Shown here piece by piece: positions 60,989-64,000 of a DNA stretch of 64,000 nt. The position numbers were made by a program, and so were the translations under genes. Positions within the stretch are counted from its first letter, which is position 1. Each line of letters starts with the position of its first letter. Origin of the DNA: Acidobacteriota bacterium (lineage in GTDB: Bacteria > Acidobacteriota > Thermoanaerobaculia > Multivoradales > JBCCEF01); assembly GCA_039030395.1 (NCBI GenBank), contig JBCCEF010000010.1, forward strand, positions 62,001 to 126,000, given 5' to 3'. The notes beneath the pieces were generated by a model. The model searched no databases. It was given only the letters and a program-made list of their open reading frames with translations, and was not told the origin of the DNA.

Positions 60989-63421
60989 ATGACACCAACC
61001 CGCCGATCTGGCCGCGCCCGAGGCGTGGTTCGCTCCTTCGCGGTGCTGCCGGCGCTGATGTGGCTCGCTCTATCGTGGATCGCCGGGCCGCCGCTCGCGG
61101 CGCAGCTTCGGATTCCCGACAGTCAGGTGATCCGGTCGATCGAGATCCAAGGCCTCCAGTCCTTGACTCCCGAGACGGTGCGCTACTACCTGGGGGTGGA
61201 AGAAGGGCAAGAGCTCGATCAGGAAGAACTGAACCGAAATATCCAAGCCCTTTGGCAGCGCGACCTGATCGGCGACATCGAGATCGACAGCGTGGCCGAA
61301 GGCGACGGCATTCGCTTGATCGTGAAGATCGAAGAGCGGCCGGTCCTGCGCTCCATCGACTACCAGGGCCTCAAGAAGCTCAAACGCGGCGACATTCGCG
61401 AAGTGATCGTCACCGAGCGCATCGATGTGCGCGAGGGCGGTCCGCTGAAGCGCGGCGAGCTGAATCGCCTGGCGGCGGCCATCCAGCAGGCCTACAAGGA
61501 CAAGGGCTATCGCTTCGCGGCGGTGCGCTTCGAGATCGAGGAGATCTCGCCGGGAGAGCGCCGGGCGGTTTACACCATCGACGAAGGAGATCGCGTCCGC
61601 ATCCAGGAGATCGACTTCGAGGGCAACACCGTCTACAGCGACCTGCGGCTACGCTCCCGCATGCGCAAGGTGCGCGAGAGCGGTCCCCTGTCGCGCCTGT
61701 TGCGGCGAGACATCTACAACCCTGCGGGCCTCGAAGAAGACCTCGACAAAGTCAAGACCCTCTACCGCAACTCCGGTTACAAGAACGTGCTGCTGGGCGA
61801 GCCTGAGATCCGGGTGGACGAGGTCGGCGGCAACGAGGATAAACGGCGCATTTTTCTGACCGTGCCGGTGGAGGAAGGGGAGCGTTGGCGCTTCGGCGAG
61901 ATCACCATCGAGGGCAACGAAACCTACTCCGATCAGGCGCTCCTCAGGGTGTTCCAGAACAAATCCGGCAGTTGGTTGAAGGCCAATCTGATCGACGACG
62001 GAATCGAGTCGGTGACGGACCTTTACAAGAACACCGGCTACATGTTCGCTTCCATCGAGCCGGAACTGCGCGAGCGCGACAACAACGTCGCGGACGTGCG
62101 GGTGAAAATCGACGAAGGCGAGCAGTTCACCGTCGGCCGGGTGGAATTCAAGGGCAACACCCGCACCAAGGACAAGGTGCTGCGGCGCGAGGTGCGGCTA
62201 CAGGAAGGCTTCGTAATGAACCTCGGCGCCTTGCGTTCCAGCGTCTACAAGGTCAACCAGCTCGGCTACTTCCAGCTCGACGAGGAAGACCCGGTGCAGG
62301 TGGACGTGGACTCCGAAGAGCAGAAAGTCAATCTGACCTTCGAAGGCGAAGAGGCGGACCGCACGGAGCTACAGTTCGGTGGCGGTTGGAGCGAGTTCGA
62401 CGGCTTCTTTGGCCAGTTCGCCATCCGCACCCAGAACTTCCTCGGCCGCGGCGAGTCGGTACAGGCCTCGTTCCAGTCCGGCCGCCTGCGCACCCAGTTC
62501 GACCTCGGTTATTTCGTGCCCTACTTCCTCGACAAGCCGCAGACGGTGGGTATCCGGATCTTCAAGAGCGAGCAGGACTTCAGCTCCCTGTCGGAGTTTC
62601 GTGACTTCCGGCAGGATCAGGAGGGCATCCAGCTCACCTACGGCCGCAACCTGAGCCTCTTCCAGTCCTTCGCCGTCAACTACACCTTCGCCACCTTCGA
62701 GGACACCCAGTCCTTTTTCGTCCCCGGCAACCCGGACGGCGATCCGCCGACGGAGGACGAATTCATCACCCTCGACCGCGATATCGAGAGTTCCTCCATC
62801 CGGCCGGTCTGGTCCTTCAACAGCATCGACAACCGCTTCGAACCGACCCGCGGCCGGCGGATCTCGTTCTCCACTGAATATTCCGGTGGCGCCCTCGGCG
62901 GCAACAACGAATTCGTGCGCCCGGAGGCGTCTTTCAGCCTGTTCAAGCCGCTCAACGACTATCCGACCAAGCACGTCTTCGCGATGAACGCCGAGATCGG
63001 CTACATCGAACCCTTCGGTGACGGCCTGCTGTCGGTCTTCGAGTACTACGTCCTCGGCGGCGAACGCTCGATCCGCGGCCACGCCCGGCGCTCGCTGTTT
63101 CCGCGCGACGAAACCGGCAACCTGTTCCGCGACAGCTCCGGCCTGGTCATCGGCGGGGATCGCTTCGCCCAGCTCAACCTGGAGTACCACTACCTCGCCG
63201 GCGGTCCGTTCCGGATGATCTTGTTCGCCGACGCGGCTCAGGCCTGGGCGCCGGGTGCGACCATCGACGCCGGCGATCTGCGCTACACGGCCGGCGCCGA
63301 ACTGCGCGTGCTGGTGCCGGTGTTCGGTGCCCCGCTGCGCTTTATCTACGCCTTCAATCTCAACCCCGAACCGTTCGACCAGTTCGAATCGTTCCAGTTC
63401 ACCATTGGAAGTAGCTTCTAG
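60989..63421 (+). CDS. bamA: Outer-membrane protein assembly factor BamA (Omp85)
   Basis: An 810-residue Omp85 protein that folds beta-barrels into the outer membrane. Signal peptide about 1-37, then five POTRA-like domains (IRSIEIQGLQSLTPETVRYYLG; IQEIDFEGNTVYSDLRLRSRM; FGEITIEGNETYSDQALLRV; VGRVEFKGNTRTKDKVLRREV, each a POTRA opening) and a C-terminal 16-strand barrel with the conserved GGERSIRGHARRSLFP lid-lock motif and terminal FQFTIGSSF. ATG 60989 has AAGGGG 7 nt upstream and is preferred to ATG 60968. The skp gene follows 17 nt after the stop, the usual order. The N-terminal Arg-rich signal (MTPTRRSGRARGVVRSF) is long but ordinary. Confidence 0.95.
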   Translation: MTPTRRSGRARGVVRSFAVLPALMWLALSWIAGPPLAAQLRIPDSQVIRSIEIQGLQSLTPETVRYYLGVEEGQELDQEELNRNIQALWQRDLIGDIEIDSVAEGDGIRLIVKIEERPVLRSIDYQGLKKLKRGDIREVIVTERIDVREGGPLKRGELNRLAAAIQQAYKDKGYRFAAVRFEIEEISPGERRAVYTIDEGDRVRIQEIDFEGNTVYSDLRLRSRMRKVRESGPLSRLLRRDIYNPAGLEEDLDKVKTLYRNSGYKNVLLGEPEIRVDEVGGNEDKRRIFLTVPVEEGERWRFGEITIEGNETYSDQALLRVFQNKSGSWLKANLIDDGIESVTDLYKNTGYMFASIEPELRERDNNVADVRVKIDEGEQFTVGRVEFKGNTRTKDKVLRREVRLQEGFVMNLGALRSSVYKVNQLGYFQLDEEDPVQVDVDSEEQKVNLTFEGEEADRTELQFGGGWSEFDGFFGQFAIRTQNFLGRGESVQASFQSGRLRTQFDLGYFVPYFLDKPQTVGIRIFKSEQDFSSLSEFRDFRQDQEGIQLTYGRNLSLFQSFAVNYTFATFEDTQSFFVPGNPDGDPPTEDEFITLDRDIESSSIRPVWSFNSIDNRFEPTRGRRISFSTEYSGGALGGNNEFVRPEASFSLFKPLNDYPTKHVFAMNAEIGYIEPFGDGLLSVFEYYVLGGERSIRGHARRSLFPRDETGNLFRDSSGLVIGGDRFAQLNLEYHYLAGGPFRMILFADAAQAWAPGATIDAGDLRYTAGAELRVLVPVFGAPLRFIYAFNLNPEPFDQFESFQFTIGSSF

Positions 63422-63438
63422 CCATGAAGGAGAATCCC

Positions 63439-63972
63439 ATGTCTTCTACCCGTACCCAAGTTCGTCGCCTGCTGCTCGCGGCGCTCATCGTTGCTCTCGT
63501 TGTTCCTGTTGCGGCGAGCGCGCAGGAGATGAAGTACGCCGTCATCGATACCGAAGAAGTTCTTCGATCCTCCGCCGTCGGCAAGGCCGCTCTGGCCGAG
63601 TTGCAGACCCTGCAGGAGGCCAAGCAGACTGAGGGTGAGGCGCTGGCAAAAGAGATTCAGGACCTCCAGAAGCGCATCACCGAGGGTCAGCTCTCCCTAG
63701 CCGATGACAAGCTGGCGGAGTTGGAGACGGAGTTCGAGCAAAAGGGCATCGCCCTGCGCCGTTTCCAGGACGACGCCAACCGCGAACTCAACAAGAAGCG
63801 CGAAGAGGTGCTCGGCAAGATCGACCAGCAGGTGATGCCGCTGATTGCCTCCTACGGCCAGGAGCAGGGCTACGCGATGATCTTCCGGAAGTACGAAAGC
63901 GGCTTGGTCTTCGCCTCGGACGAGGTCGACATCACCCAAGACATCATTCAGCGGCTCGACTCGGCGAACTAG
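63439..63972 (+). CDS. skp: Periplasmic chaperone Skp/OmpH
   Basis: A 177-residue periplasmic chaperone for unfolded outer-membrane proteins. Signal peptide about 1-28 (RRLLLAALIVALVVPVAASAQ), then a beta-strand core (MKYAVIDTEEVLRSSAVGKAA in parts) and long coiled-coil arms rich in Glu/Lys/Gln, ending VFASDEVDITQDIIQRL. ATG 63439 has AAGGAG 6 nt upstream; an in-frame ATG at 63424 precedes that Shine-Dalgarno and is less likely. Co-transcribed with bamA. The window ends 28 nt later. Confidence 0.93.
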   Translation: MSSTRTQVRRLLLAALIVALVVPVAASAQEMKYAVIDTEEVLRSSAVGKAALAELQTLQEAKQTEGEALAKEIQDLQKRITEGQLSLADDKLAELETEFEQKGIALRRFQDDANRELNKKREEVLGKIDQQVMPLIASYGQEQGYAMIFRKYESGLVFASDEVDITQDIIQRLDSAN

Positions 63973-64000
63973 CAGGCCGCTGAAGAAGCGCCTAGCGCAT

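Noticed and set aside
60619-60998. Reverse-strand frames of 89-123 codons between clpC and bamA
   Set aside because: The translations are Arg/Pro/Ser-rich in three overlapping frames, with no SD and no consistent coding bias; treated as non-coding.

Overview
The window is high-GC DNA from a Gram-negative, didermic bacterium. It carries bamA/skp, a TolC-RND efflux set, LolCD-like exporters and lipoprotein-type adaptors. Several traits together suggest Acidobacteriota, possibly a Thermoanaerobaculia-like lineage: a Hanks-type kinase fused to a TPR array, an FHA-sigma54 activator with a degenerate GAFTGA loop, multi-domain secreted M36 and M4 peptidases, PadR-controlled FtsX exporters and PHA-granule genes. 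This placement is inference; no rRNA or tRNA gene is visible to test it. Genes are densely packed, many overlap by 1-4 nt, and no insertion sequence, CRISPR array or prophage was recognised.

Layout. 0-2.6 kb: ilvE (running off the left edge), a DUF3224/membrane protein pair and a VapBC-type toxin-antitoxin. 2.9-7.3 kb: a secreted M36 (fungalysin-type) peptidase with a tandemly duplicated Ig-like module, closed by two hairpins. 7.4-14 kb: an RND efflux operon read leftward as TolC, adaptor, pump; the TolC protein carries an N-terminal ABC substrate-binding-like domain. 14-22.5 kb: an FHA-sigma54 activator, divergent from a secreted 1069-aa protein that has a sigma54-like -24/-12 promoter and two matching upstream dyads, then a Ser/Thr kinase with TPRs on the opposite strand. 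22.6-30.3 kb: a membrane protein, a secreted M4 peptidase, an FAD-dependent dehydrogenase and a small exported protein. 30.6-35.3 kb: a leftward operon PadR, HlyD-like adaptor, ABC ATPase and two FtsX permeases. 35.4-41.7 kb: DUF2071, MazEF, imuA-imuB, pdxH and an XPB-like helicase. 41.7-44.8 kb: a PHA-granule locus (phaR, phasin, phasin with a histone-H1-like tail, patatin). 45-50.6 kb: UbiB kinase, then ftsY-ribD-ribE and an unknown coupled gene. 50.7-58 kb: a predicted outer-membrane protein, threonine aldolase, ridA/hpt, an unknown helical protein, purine nucleoside phosphorylase and a LolC/LolD-type transporter. 58-64 kb: clpC, a 470-nt gene-poor stretch with a possible gene remnant, bamA and skp.

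Main ideas. (1) The kinase, FHA-sigma54 activator and secreted-protein promoter form a plausible phospho-signalling circuit for regulated export of a surface protein. (2) The phaR promoter has three 15-bp direct repeats set at near-integral helical spacing, good candidates for PhaR operators. (3) Several genes have a -10-like hexamer 6-9 nt before the ATG and no Shine-Dalgarno sequence, which points to leaderless transcripts and fixes several start codons.
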